Shown here piece by piece: positions 34,677-45,838 of a stretch of DNA of 64,000 nucleotides. Made by a program: the position numbers and the translations under genes. Position 1 is the first letter of the stretch. Each line of letters opens with the position of its first letter. The notes below the pieces were generated by a model that was not told the DNA's origin, did no database searches, and saw only the letters and a list, made by a program, of their open reading frames with translations. This stretch comes from Scalesia atractyloides (lineage: Eukaryota > Streptophyta > Magnoliopsida > Asterales > Asteraceae), in NCBI GenBank assembly GCA_947069175.1, contig CAMTDV010000017.1, forward strand, positions 36,713,126 to 36,777,125, read 5' to 3'.

Positions 34677-35637
34677 TGTCACACCCTGACCCGCAGCGGA
34701 AAAGGTGATCGGGGCATGATTGGGTTTTCATCAAAGCTCATGACATTTACTATAAAGTTTCATATTTATTATTTCTTTTTAAAGAACATTACAATAAACA
34801 TACAAATACAACATGTTCAAATACATTTTTCATAACTTCATTATTTTTCTTCTAAGGCAATTTCCTATGTGTCCCTTGCTTCAACCTGTTCACCTGTATC
34901 ATGTGTAAAAATAGGGTTTTGGGTCAACAAAAAGTTGGCGAGTGAATCTTATTTAAACATTTGAAAGGATTAGTTATGTTGGTTATTTGAATAAAATTGT
35001 GCATAACCAAATATGAATAAATGTAAATGTAAATTTAATCATAAAACACATAATATTAATTAATACAAACGCACACACCAAATGAATGATTTTGAGGCAC
35101 GCGATGTTCAACTCGTCTCCCACGAGGAACTGATGGGCCTAATGAATGTTTTGGACGCAACTTGACAAAATGTAAACACGTATTACAACAAACAATATTT
35201 ACATCATAAGTTTAGGTCATATAATGGTAATAGCACAAGTTTGAATAAATGTAATAATTATAGCGACACATGATACACCCCAAAACATGAATAAAAAGGG
35301 GGATTTGTAAGAATTCACTCACATTGGGTGCGTTCTTTTGATGATGTTGGATGTGCACGAGTTTTGGGATTTGATCGACGAGGAAAACTAACCTAAAATA
35401 ATAACGAAATGGTTCGGTAAATAAATGGATTTTATTTGAGACTAATTAACAAACTTAATAGGATTTTTAGATTTATTTTTGTGAGTTTAAGGCCATTTCC
35501 TAACTTTAAAAATATTATTTTTAAGTATTTTTAAATGATTTTTAAATTAAATAAATAAATAAAAAGAAAATAAAAATTTTGACTTTTTGACCGTTGACCG
35601 GCCGTTGACCGTTGACCGGTCGGACTGTGGAAATGTT

Positions 35638-36045
35638 GTGCGCTGAGTGAGGTTCGAACCCGGGACCTCTGTATACGTGCACGCAGCTCTACCAACTGAG
35701 CTACGTGTCTAACCCGAAATATTTCTGATTTTAATTATACTTATATACTTACTGGTTTAAATCTGGAATTTATTTAATTAAAAAGGTTTATCCCGGCTTG
35801 AACCGGACGCTCAGAACACGTTTCGAACCCGTGACCATCGACTTAACTTGCACCCAGCCCGACCAACTGGGGTAACCCATAATAAACTGAATTTATTTTA
35901 TATTTATACACATACTGAAGCGAATCTGATTAAGCTTGTTTAAAAAGGAACATTTTATTTCAGAAGTCGAAGCAAGTGTGGCTCGAACCCGGGATGTGCG
36001 CGTTGAAATTGTACACAGTCCACCGCTGGACTGTGTGTCTAACCC
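35638..36045 (-). other. tRNA-like modules T3, T2, T1 in solo LTR D
   Basis: Minus-strand modules lie at 35638-35715 (GTAGCTCAGTTGGTAGAGC and GTTCGAACC), 35808-35878 (hairpin partly decayed, GTTCGAAAC) and 35972-36045 (perfect hairpin CACAGTCCA/TGGACTGTG and GTTCGAGCC). Two are introduced by GGGTTAGACAC and the middle one by GGGTTACC. Order and orientation relative to the TATA box match the E LTRs. Confidence 0.6.
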
Positions 36046-36771
36046 AGTTAAAATACTGATTTTAATTATATTCATAAACAACTCCATAATCGTCTTCTTC
36101 ATTAATCTCAGATCGAACACAGATTTGTTAAACATTTGGTTTCACTGCTCTGTTGTTTTAGAGTTTGAATAAATAAATCGAATAGTACTGACAGAAAGAT
36201 TAAGAATGCATACCGAACACAGGGGCCCGGTTTTCCGGTGACTAACTCCGGCGGGTTCAGCAATTTCCGGCGATGTATAACTTGCGACAGAGGCTCTACA
36301 GGGAGTTTGAGGTGAGTGTGGGTGATTTCTGTCTGAGCTCTAGAAGTCTTATTTTAGAGTAAAGCAGAAGAAATGAAATGGGTTCGGTTTTCCGGCGACA
36401 AAATGTTTTCCGGTGAGGATTCAGAAACAGCAAAATTTGTACAGAGGGTAATGATTGAGAGTTTGAGCGAGTGAAAGTGAGGTGGGGCATCGATATTTAT
36501 AGGGAAAATCACCGATTTCGGTTATGGTTAAATCATTCTTCGGTTTTTTTTTGTAAATCATTGAATTTGGTCAGTTTTTTTAATGCAATTAAGGTTAGAT
36601 TTCGGTTATAACTGACGTTAATCGTCAATTACACTCGCTTGATTCCGGAGTCAAAGGAAACGGTCGCAAATCCGCGTATTTTCCGGCGACTGCAAATTTG
36701 GGCGCGCTGGTTACCGATTTTGAGTTTCGAGTTTTATGTTAAGTATTATTTATTTCAGTATTATTCCAAAC

Positions 36772-36842
36772 TTAAGTGTGTGGCGGAGTGGTGTGTTGGT
36801 TGTTTGTTGAACCGGCTGACCCGGGTTCGAAACCCGGCAGCC
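36772..36842 (+). other. tRNA-like module T0 in solo LTR D
   Basis: It is opposite in orientation to the other three, as in the E LTRs. GTGTGGCGGAGTGG resembles an A-box region, and GGGTTCGAAACCC forms a perfect T-arm-like hairpin with B-box GTTCGAAAC. It lies upstream of the LTR's TATA box. Confidence 0.55.
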
Positions 36843-37029
36843 TTATTTATTTTTTTATTCTCTTATTTTTATAAATTTTCAATTATAGATTTTAAATTCT
36901 AATATATTTATTAATTATGTATTGTTTAAAATTTATTTGAGCATCAAATAAGCAACGAAAATTTTTAACTGGTTATTCGATTAATAAACGAAGCGGGTTT
37001 TGGAAACCCGTTTTTTTACGGATGTTACA

Positions 37030-37191
37030 AATGTAACTAATACACTGATCGACGCATGACATGAAGGAATCTAAGAAGTAAATGGAATGACACGGGCCGC
37101 TATGATCGTCACTACCACTAGGGTGTTGCATGGCTCTATTTACCTCGAATGTGACAATCTCGTCACCCGCACGAAGTGAGATCTTACCGTT
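37030..37191 (-). pseudogene. Element C protease-RT linker fragment
   Basis: On the minus strand this short stretch reads GKISLRAGDEIVTFEVNRAM and ends SIYFLDSFMSCVDQCISYI, running in frame into the sequence left of solo LTR D. It is the Athila linker between protease and RT, isolated between solo LTRs D and F. Confidence 0.8.
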
Positions 37192-37196
37192 ATAAA

Positions 37197-39554
37197 TGTA
37201 AGACCCACTCTATTTAAAACATTTCATTTTATATCATTTCATAAATATTTAGCATTTTACCATGAAAATGCCACTTACAAAAGAAAAAAAAACTTTTACG
37301 TCAAGGATATCCACACATGGTAAAAAGAAACATTCCAAAACATAATTATAAGTGTTTACATAAGTTACTATTATCAAACAAAACAAGATTTAACGTGGAA
37401 GCTTCATTTCTTTCGTGTGTTCGGTTCATGTTCGTCACTTGATCTTCCTCCGGAGACTTAAGACATTCACCTAACATTAAAAACACTACCAACGTTAGTA
37501 ATTAAGGTTACTTAGTATAACCAACCAAGCTACTAACTCAAATAAGAAAAAAATCAAATTTTCCACGTTTTAGGGGCGTCGCCGTACGCTACGGGGCGTC
37601 GCACTACGCCACGCCCCCTTTCTGACAGAAAGTGTTGAAACTGGTGCTGCAGACTCCCAGCTCCTAAACCTTCACAAGTGTGATACATAAACTTGCATAA
37701 CTTTCAATCTACTTATCCGATTTATACGATTCTTGTTTCTATACGTCCGTAATTAAATTACGGAGCCGTTTATCATTCTTACTCGTATCGAGACCCGGTT
37801 TATAAGCAATTGGCTTATAAATCCCTTTTCACAATTATTCGACCCATTTAGTTTTAAGATACACTACATGATTGTTATCAAAAATCGATTCTAAACATCT
37901 TTACCAATCCCGGGCTTATCGAACATTAGCGTTTCACTCCCATCACATGGTCTACGCGCGCATTAGTGTCATGCTTGTTGTCAACTTTTCAAGCATACGC
38001 ATTTAAGCAAATTTTTCAATATCATTTTTTAACTTTTGACCCATATCCAAGGGTTACTAAATCAATTTTAGCTTATCCAAAACTTGGCTTACGCATCAAT
38101 ACTCGGTTTATAAAGTGACTTTCAGGTCACTTACCCATCAATTTGTTAGCTTATTCTATTTTGACCTGTTTGGTTGTCGAGTGAGTTACATCACTTCATT
38201 GACATTCCAAACACGACTATTTTCACTATATTATCATCCAACATATATAATTACTATTTTGACCCATTTGGTTGTCGAGTGAGTTACATCACTTCATTGA
38301 CATTCCAAACACGCATAATTTCAAAATATCATCAACGAACATATCTAATTAACTATTTTGACCCGTTTGGTTGTCGAGTGAGTTACATCACTTCATTGAC
38401 ATTCCAAACACAACTATTTTAACTATATCATCAACAAACATATCTAATTAACTATTTTGACCCGTTTGGTTGTCGAGTGAGTTACATCACTTCATTGACG
38501 ATCCAAACTCATATATTACGCTATAACATAATCAACATATTTACGACCAATGTATAGGCACAATGTAACAAAACTCCAAGTTATGTACCTTCAAAGTGCT
38601 CCTTTCAAACGTGTATCAGCACCGGCTTGTCCGCTTGACGATCCGGATCCCTTGCCTAGAGAGTTCAATTCACAACCGTTTTAGAACCCTTTTTATAAGT
38701 TTTAATGCATAATTTGCCATATAAATCAAACACGCGTTTTTGTCCAATTTTTAACATTTTATTTTTCACTTAGGCATTTTAACGAACACTTAACGGGCAT
38801 AATTTTACATATTTAAAATCAAGTTCTCGACTTGTTATTATTATTCTTTTTTGCCAAATATTAACATGCATTTCAATTCTATTATGTCAAGCATGCATAC
38901 TAATATCAGAATCATTTCCTAGAAATTAAGTGACACCACTTTTTGGTAGTCACAATTCTTGTGTTCATCCTATTTCTACAAAACCCATTTAACCTATAAA
39001 TGGATTATCATGAATTTCATAATTTGAACACAAATTCAGCAAGTTATCAACTAGGATTCACTCCTAGACATATTACAAACTTCATCTAAACATCAATTAA
39101 TCAAGCTCCGATTTCGATTTCACAAATCATCAAGAATTTGAGATGGAACTAAATGATGAAATTTAGCTTACCTTATGATCCCTTCACCGAGGTGATCACA
39201 AATTTGTGCTTAGATTTCGATTTGGGTTAGATTTACTCCTTCAATTTGATAGAAAACAAGAACTAGGGTTTTTGTGAGGGGAGCTTTGGTCGCCCCTGTG
39301 CTTGTTCGATCCAGACACACACACACCAAGTGTGTGTTTGGAATTTTAATTATTGTTTTATAAACACAAGTTTCCATCTTAACACTTTTGGCCCTCCAAC
39401 TAATGTCGAGTTAAATTTTAGATGCTTTAACCAAGTTTCTTTGTAACTACTAGACTTGTGACTAACTAGGTTATTTATTTCTAGTTAGTTTATTTTCGTT
39501 TATTTTATACTTTTATAATTTCAATATAAAGTTTTATATTTTCGGGGTGTTACA
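37197..39554 (-). mobile_element. Solo LTR F (chromovirus-like)
   Basis: On the minus strand it begins TGTAACACCCCGAAAAT and ends GTGGGTCTTACA. Flanks are ATAAA (37192-37196) and ATAGA (39555-39559), a 5-bp duplication with one mismatch. The Athila frame continues across it from IIDVY to NGKISL. A splice-donor-like AAGGTAAGC occurs on the minus strand near 39170, as in LTR A. It contains a four-copy tandem repeat at 38150-38500. Confidence 0.85.
38150..38505. repeat. Tandem repeat of about 99 bp inside LTR F
   Basis: The block TTGACC(C/T)(A/G)TTTGGTTGTCGAG followed by TGAGTTACATCACTTCATTG occurs four times, with starts of the GGTTGTCGAG core near 38172, 38269, 38369 and 38468. Spacing is 97-100 bases. 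Confidence 0.85.
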
Positions 39555-39928
39555 ATAGACATCGATGATTGCCTGGTGGTTCGTAGGAATGGACGGCCTA
39601 GAATGATGGGGACCTTTTCATTGGCCTCTATGTCGAGAACAACAAAATCAACCGGGAAAACTAACTTATCGACCTTGACTAAGAGATTCTCAATGATACC
39701 CTTAGGATACTTGACCGAATGATCGCCCAATGATAACGACATACGTGTGGGTGTGAGCTCTCCTAGACCTAAGCGCTTGTAAAGTGAGAATGGCATCAAG
39801 TTAATACTAGCTCCTAAGTCAGCTAAAGCATGAGCGGGAGCAACGGCACCCCGAAAAGACATGGAATGGTGAAGGTGCCCGGATAGGTTAGTTTCTCCGG
39901 TAGCTTGTTCAAAACCACCGACGAACAA
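39555..39928 (-). pseudogene. Element C protease
   Basis: The minus-strand frame contains ALADLGASINLMPFSLYKRL, with the aspartic protease motif DLGAS, and VPIILGRPFLRTTRQ, the usual Athila block near the protease C-terminus. Solo LTR F cuts the frame at IIDVY. The protease would process the polyprotein. Confidence 0.87.
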
Positions 39929-41011
39929 CCGCCGGTCAACGGAATGTTAGACAACTCACCTAGCCTATCCTTTCGCTTAAGAAGATCTTTGAGAAATTTC
40001 GCATATTTAGGCATGGATTGCAACGCCTCGATGAAAGGAAGATTTATCTTTAATTGCTTAAACATCTCTAAGAAGTGCCCTAATTTCCCTAGCATACTTC
40101 TGATGCTTAAGGCAGGCGGGATACGGAACGTGTGAATGATCAACCAAAGGGGATGGCTTAACTCCTACTGGTTGCTTCTCTACCCTCTTCTCTACTAGAG
40201 GCTCCTCGGTTTGTGCGGTACTTGCTGGGACTAGCCTATCATGCACCTTACCGGGAGCTTCCATCTCTATCTTCTCGTCTACCTCTTCCTCACTTTCTGC
40301 CTCTACACTCTCCCTAACTACCTCCTAAGTTCCTACCGCTACGAGTAGTGATAGCCTTAGCTGAATGATTAGCCGGGTTTTGGTAAGTGTTACCCGAAAA
40401 CTAGCCAGGAAGGTATTCTTGCAACTGTTTGGAAAGACCACCGACTTGTCTTTGAAGATCTAAGAGTGCAGCCTGTTGGTTTTTATTATGAAGTTCCTGA
40501 TTTTTATTTAATTGATCTTGACTCTTCCTGAAACCGTTAAATTCAATTAGGGCTTTCTGAGTGGCCTGGTCCTTAACCATGATTTGAGCAAATATCTCCT
40601 CGATCCTACTTAAACTACTCCCTGAACCCTTATCACTACCCTGACCCTCTTGATTCGACCCCGAATTACCAAACTGACTCTGTTGACCCGAACTAGGGAA
40701 CAAACCCTGCCCCCTGCTTTGATATTGACCAGATGGAAAACCAGGGGGGTTACCAGAAGTGCGAAAGTTGGTATTATTGTTATTTCGCCAGTTGGAGTTA
40801 TAATTGGGATTGTTGTTAAACTGACCCCTATTCTGACCGGCTATGAACTATACCTGCTCTAACGTAATGGTGGGACAATCTATGGTGTCGTGACCCCCTC
40901 TACATACCTCGCACATATCGACCTTTTTCTTAATCTCATTAAGCTCTTTAGTGAAAGTTCTCTCCATCCGATCTAGCGCAACAGCCACCGATGAGTCCAA
41001 GCCAACTTAGT
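39929..41011 (-). pseudogene. gag: Element C gag C-terminal region with CCHC knuckle
   Basis: On the minus strand near 40922-40877 the residues CEVCRGGHDTIDC form the Athila-type zinc knuckle. A Gln/Asn-rich part (40703-40401, FPSSGQQSQFGNSGSN) and an acidic/Pro part (40264-39930) follow. Multiple stops separate the pieces into different frames, so it is a decayed polyprotein. Confidence 0.75.
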
Positions 41012-41937
41012 TCACCCTCGAGTAGTCGAAGAGGTGCTAGTAACAGGAATGGAATTCCTGCCGGCGGCGCTATAATCCATATCAAAATGGGCAAAACTCT
41101 CGAACATAACGTTACACTCAGTTTTCGATTTCTTGCCCATGAGTTGCCCTCCAGCTGAAGTGTCAAACCGAGCTCGGATCTCAGGGGTGAGACTATTGTA
41201 GAACTTTTCTACAAGCGGCCAATCTGACAAGCCATGCTGTGAACAACGAGCAAGTAAGGTTTGGAACCTCTCCCAGGCTAGGTGGTACGGCTCATCAGGC
41301 TCCATTCGGAACGAATGGATCTGATCGCGTATACGGGATGCCTTGGCGGGTGGGTAATATTTGGCTAAGAAAGCATCCCGTAAACCTGCCCAAGTAGTAA
41401 AAGAACCTGCTGGCTGCGAATCGAACCAGACGGCTGCGCGGCCAGCAAGTGAAAATGGGAAGACCTGTAAGTAACGAGCATCAAGGTTGACACCTTCAAT
41501 AGAGAAAGTGCCACAGAGTCCAGTGATGCGGTTGATGTGAGCTGGCGCATCCTCATCCTCACGACCGTGGATTTGACAAGAGTTGGTAATAGCGGTCATG
41601 ATATAGTATGGGATTTGCCAAGACTTTTCGTTGGTGATTTCGGGTAAGGTGATGGGTGAGTTCGCACCGGTGAAACCGGTGTTGGCTTGTTGGTAAACAG
41701 TTCAGTTGGCCATTTGATAATGTGTGGGGAACTTTGGGGACGGGAAGGTGATGGGGAATTGTGTGGTGAAGACTTCAGTGTGAAGTCAAAGTTCGGTGGT
41801 TTAGAGTGGAGTGTAGAGTCAGAACGGGTGGAAGATGAGAGTATAGGAGTGCTTACCTTGAACGAAGAAGACGAGAAGGAAGACTTGTCCGTAGGTGGCT
41901 TCGGCGGAGGTCCTTGCGAACGCGTAAGGGGCATCCA
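41012..41937 (-). pseudogene. gag: Element C gag core, frameshifted
   Basis: The start is on the minus strand at 41937 (MPLTRSQGPPPKPPTD). A frameshift occurs near 41600. The core follows: HINRITGLCGTFSIEGVNLD, YLQVFPFSLAGRAAVWFDSQ, WAGLRDAFLAKYYPP and WERFQTLLARCSQHGL. These are typical Athila gag motifs. Gag assembles the retrotransposon particle. Confidence 0.87.
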
Positions 41938-42098
41938 CTGAAAAACGAAAAACAAACAAGTAAGAAGACTCTAAAAACGACTCGACAAAAACAAAAAAGA
42001 AATTGATATTATACTAGACTCCTACGACTCAAACACGACAAATAGCAAGTATGATATCACGAAAGTCAAAACAAAGTAATTAACACAATCGCCAAGAG

Positions 42099-42116
42099 TC
42101 CCCGGCAACGACGCCA
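42099..42116 (-). promoter_or_regulatory. Element C primer binding site (tRNA-Asp type)
   Basis: The minus strand reads TGGCGTCGTTGCCGGGGA, matching the tRNA-Asp-complementary site typical of Athila with one substitution (usual TGGCGCC...). It lies six bases inside the LTR end at 42123, which fixes C on the minus strand. Positions 41938-42098 are leader. Confidence 0.85.
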
Positions 42117-42122
42117 AAAACT

Positions 42123-43808
42123 TGATGTGCTAAAAATGGTTTAGTAAAAACAACTAAATTAACCTAATTCTAGACTCTAAGTAATACTCTAGACTCACTA
42201 AGACACACTAAACTACTAACCGGCAAGTGTACCAATCGACTCTAATATAGCTAAAGTAAGTCCGGATATCGAACCCACGAGACTCTACTGATTACGTTAA
42301 CTACTCTATTTAGACTCTGACAGACACGGACTAAAATGAGTGAATGTTTGATGGGGGGGGGGGGGTTTCTAAAAATTTCTAAGAAAACAAGTAAATTAAA
42401 CTAAGTTAACTAAGAATACGAACTAGACTTGGGTTTTACTCAGATGGTGGAAGGACTACCTAGACTAGAATCCGGACTGATTTTAACAATGATTTTTACT
42501 TGGAAGTTGATTAATGAGGAACTGGGATCTTTATATCTCACCTCTCGGGATATCTAATAGGACCTCTGACCCTTCTCAAAATCACACTATAGCCCCCTCG
42601 AGGTTGCTGAACTACCAGTTATTAGACTCTTTTGCAAGAAACCTAATGGGTTATGAAAGTATCCTATGAGGCTCACTCCCTGTCGAGATCTAAACCAAGG
42701 ATAGACCTAATTTCTCAATTAGACTTGCTAGACAATAGCCAATGGGTTTACTTCCTAAAAAGCTCCTACCTTTCGGCTTAATGACTTAGACCTAGCAATA
42801 ACCTCGCACCTTGCAGCTATTGACGATTAGTAGAATATTTGATTTATCAATTATTACTTTTAAGGTTTAATTCCGTGGTTTCACCCTAAAGACTCTAGCT
42901 TTCATATGTGATATGGACAGTCACCAAAAACTAGAACCTAACATGACTATATTATGTGATAAAGACCGTCACCAAGACTCATGTAAAGCAATAAACAACA
43001 ACCAAACAAGATCAAATATGCAAACACATCCAATTGATAGAATAAATCTTTTACAGTTCATAAACAATCCTCACAAATCATAAATCCAAAGTAAAAACTG
43101 AAACTTTATTCAGTCATTCATCTAATCTAGGTAGTTAATAAGATTTAGCCAACTAAAGTCATGGAAACAAAACCAAATAAAGTAGTATCAAGTATGCAAA
43201 ACATAATCGAAGTTCAAAAAGCACAAACGAGAACACTCGGACGACAGAATGACGACCCGAAGTTACTGCACTTAAGAATCTTCAACCGAGTGCTTTAGCT
43301 ACTCCGAACTACTCCGATGATGCTCCAAAATCGCCCAAGGAATCCCCTAATTCGTAAGTTAGGGTTTCTTAGTGATAAGAATATCTTTTTACATGATTTT
43401 ACACAAAAAACCCTTAACAGCTCAAAGATCTCTGCAGATAACACCCTATCGCTGGCCGCGAGAGGGTTCAACCAATGTATTCGCGGCCCACCACCGCCAA
43501 AGTGACATCAGCAAATCAATAGCCTCTCGCGGGTGGCAAGAGGCATTCCCTTGACTGTTCGCGGCCCGCCAGAAGCCCAAAAATTAGTGTTTTCGACTCG
43601 TTTCAGCTCCCGAGCCCTCCAACTCGTTCTAGGACTTGACCAATTCGTATTTCTACTCAATTTACACACTTTTCAGCTGCTTTAAGCCACCAAGACCTGC
43701 AAAACGCAATTGGATCAAAAGACTAACTATATTATGGAAAACGAAACTAAAACTAATGAAAACTATACAAACTATACACAAATAACCGATGTATTTTGCA
43801 ATACATCA
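42123..43808 (-). repeat. Element C 5' LTR (right)
   Basis: It is the partner of 17080-18783, with the same TG...CA ends, G-run (42354-42366) and GC-rich module (43443-43570). It is directly followed by AGCAC (43809-43813) and then by the resumed B gag. Confidence 0.92.
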
Positions 43809-43813
43809 AGCAC

Positions 43814-44616
43814 TCGACTGGTGGACAGCCGAGCGCATCAAACGTGGGAATGATGCTGCTTACCTGTTATCATGGGAAGAACTAAAAGAGCTTATGAAGA
43901 GAGAATATTGCCCTCCCTACGAAGTCCAAAAGCTAGTAGACGAGTTTTGGAAAATCAAGCTAGCCGAAGGTGACAACGCCGGCCTCACAGCAAGGTTTAA
44001 ACAGCTTAGCATCATCTGCCCAAGCCAAGTCGACACTCCCGAAAAGGCTATCAAAAAGTACATACGTGCTCTGCCTGAGTGTGTGGGCGATTTTGTCGAC
44101 GCTGCAAGACCGGCTACCATCAAAGAAACCTATCAATTGGCCGCAGAGATCAATGACAAGCGAGTCTTGGATGGATTTTTCTCCAAGAATCCCACCAAAA
44201 AGCTGAACCAAGCTACTATCAAGTTATCCGACGACGACGATGACGACACACCACCGCAAGCCATCGCCGAGCCCAGTCGCAAGAGAAAGAGCTCGAGCCT
44301 CAACTACTCAGCAACTGCACCACTCAACCCTGAACCTCTCCAGGTAGTTCCATTTTACCCAAGGTGTAACTACACAGGGACTCATCTCCAAAGCCCGAAA
44401 TGCACGTATGACCACCAGTCCGAAGCCAGCTGCCGCTATTACGTCAATTGCAACTGTTTTGGTCACTTCACCAGCAACTGCCGCACAGGGCCACGACAAC
44501 ATGGTCTGCTAGCCCTTCCAGCACCGCCAATTCAGCCCACGGCCCCAGCAGCCGTCGCACCAGCAGCCGCAGCCCCAGCAGCAGAATTCGTCAACACCAA
44601 CACCAACCAGGCGTAG
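43814..44616 (+). pseudogene. gag: Element B gag, C-terminal part
   Basis: The frame resumes directly after the Athila element: LDWWTAERIKRGNDAAYLL, then SWEELKELMKREYCPPYEVQ and ARFKQLSIICPS, the retrotransposon gag core. A basic DDDDDD-containing linker and a zinc-knuckle region (VNCNCFGHFTSNC) follow; its first Cys is replaced by Tyr when aligned with E (CANCGRYGHLSKTC). An Ala/Pro-rich tail ends at stop 44614-44616. There is no pol after it. Confidence 0.87.
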
Positions 44617-44937
44617 AACGATGTTGTTAATAGTACGATTTTCGACATTTGTACTTATGCTTTCTAACTATTCCGTTGTACGGTGTCGTTGTAACATACG
44701 ATGACATATTTTCTCTCTCTCACTCGAGTCATCGCACTTAGTATAGGATCACACACTAATCTTATAAATAGCGCTATATAGTATATCACGATATAATATG
44801 TTATTACCCCTACTATGCGCCTTTAGAATAAGATACGATAATCATGCAAACACCGATTAATCACGGGTGCACACGGGATTAACCTGGTGGGCTCATGGGG
44901 ATCGTAGTAAGTTCTAATGGTGCCATAACGTTAAAAG

Positions 44938-44997
44938 CATGGTTAAGCATGGTGGATACGCTGCTGGTACTTCCTATATATAAGCGTCTGAACCATG
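44938..44997 (+). ncRNA. Candidate structured RNA module, B copy 1
   Basis: The core matches E except GCTGCTGG for GCCGCTGG. The outer arms CATGGTT and AACCATG pair perfectly over 7 bp and share no sequence with the E arms. Confidence 0.5.
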
Positions 44998-45033
44998 TCG
45001 ACAAAGCGTGACATCTATTCACGGGACGGAGGC

Positions 45034-45097
45034 AGTGTGGTTAAAGCATGGTGGATACGCCGCTGGAACTTCCTATATATAAGTGTTATGCCATACT
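45034..45097 (+). ncRNA. Candidate structured RNA module, B copy 2
   Basis: The core has GGAACTTCC for GGTACTTCC. The outer arms AGTGTGG and CCATACT pair over 7 bp with one G-T wobble. Confidence 0.45.
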
Positions 45098-45274
45098 AAA
45101 AACCTCCCGCGGAGACGTGCCATGTGTAGTTGAACGTTATTAGACCTTTAATATTATGATGATTATTTTCACACTCTAAACTCCTTCGCAAGGCGTAACA
45201 TCTCATCACTTCTCGATCGCACCATCGCTAGACTTTTCGTAAGTCTCCAAAGCGAACTCGCTTTTGATGAAATC

Positions 45275-45560
45275 TATATCGCATCGCTTGTCGCTTTCTC
45301 CTCCCGACGCTTAAACTCTATCGCTTCGCTTATCGCTTTCTCCCTCTCGACGCTGAAACGTTATCGCTTCGCTTATAGCTTTCTCCTTTCGATGCTTAAA
45401 TGCTATCGCCTCACTTATCGCTTTCCCATCTTGATGCTTAAACGCTATCGCTTTGCTTATCGCCTTCTCCTCTCGACGCTGAAACGCTATCGCTCCGCTT
45501 ATCGCTTTCTTCCCCCCGACGCTCGAACGCTATCTCTTCGCTTATCGTTTTCAACTCGTG
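45275..45560. repeat. 42-bp minisatellite in element B
   Basis: Around seven units of 42-43 bases contain CGCTATCGCTTCGCTTATCG followed by CTTTCTCC and CGACGCTTAAA or variants. Starts of TATCGC fall at about 45319, 45362, 45404, 45446 and 45488. The unit is a multiple of three, which keeps a short frame open (45392-45634). No protein is claimed. Confidence 0.8.
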
Positions 45561-45775
45561 ACGATTTAAGGCTTATCTTCTTACCGCTTCGCTATTCCAA
45601 TCGTCCAGCCATCCCCGCGCACTCTTATCTCTAACCAAGTTTGCTATCAGTTTCTCCGCTTAGTCTACTTGGTCTTCTTTTCAAACTTGGTCCAACCTTT
45701 TGCCGCTTGGACCAAGGTTATCGAAATCTATGCTTAATATGTTGGCACACCTGACATTGCTCCGCGACTAAGGCG

Positions 45776-45838
45776 ATATGGCTAAAACATGGTGGATACC
45801 CCGCTGGTACTTCCTATATATAAGTGTTTTAGCCATAT
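45776..45838 (+). ncRNA. Candidate structured RNA module, B copy 3
   Basis: This is the clearest copy. Arms ATATGGCTAAAACA and TGTTTTAGCCATAT are perfectly complementary over 14 bp and abut the core directly. The core differs from the others only at GATACCCC for GATACGCC. Confidence 0.55.

Larger units (their letters stand above)
34677..37029 (-). mobile_element. Solo LTR D, same family as the E LTRs
   Basis: On the minus strand it begins TGTAACATCCG and ends GCGGGTCAGGGTGTGACA. It is flanked by AATG (34673-34676) and AATG(T) (37030-37034). No internal region, primer site or second LTR is present, so it is a solo LTR left by LTR-LTR recombination. The Athila reading frame continues across it (FLDSFMSCVDQCISYI then SGGDLVGRDEIEF). 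A TATA box (minus) lies at 36493-36500. Confidence 0.88.
17080..43808 (-). mobile_element. Element C: Athila-type Ty3/gypsy retrotransposon, nested inside B gag
   Basis: Two direct LTRs (17080-18783 and 42123-43808) enclose gag, protease, RT, RNase H, integrase and a post-integrase ORF, all on the minus strand. A tRNA-Asp-like primer site lies next to the right LTR and a purine-rich tract next to the left one. The 5-bp target duplication AGCAC is at 17075-17079 and 43809-43813. Three secondary insertions (E, D, F) account for much of its 26.7 kb. All long frames carry stops or frameshifts. Confidence 0.93.

Noticed and set aside
34640..34677. The far end of solo LTR F placed at about 34664
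   Set aside because: The Athila frame can be read from 37191 through 37030 and across D to 34676, so F must end at 37197 with flank ATAAA.
38150..38505. A CRISPR-like array
   Set aside because: Four units of about 99 bases where spacer and repeat are equally conserved; eukaryotic LTR context.
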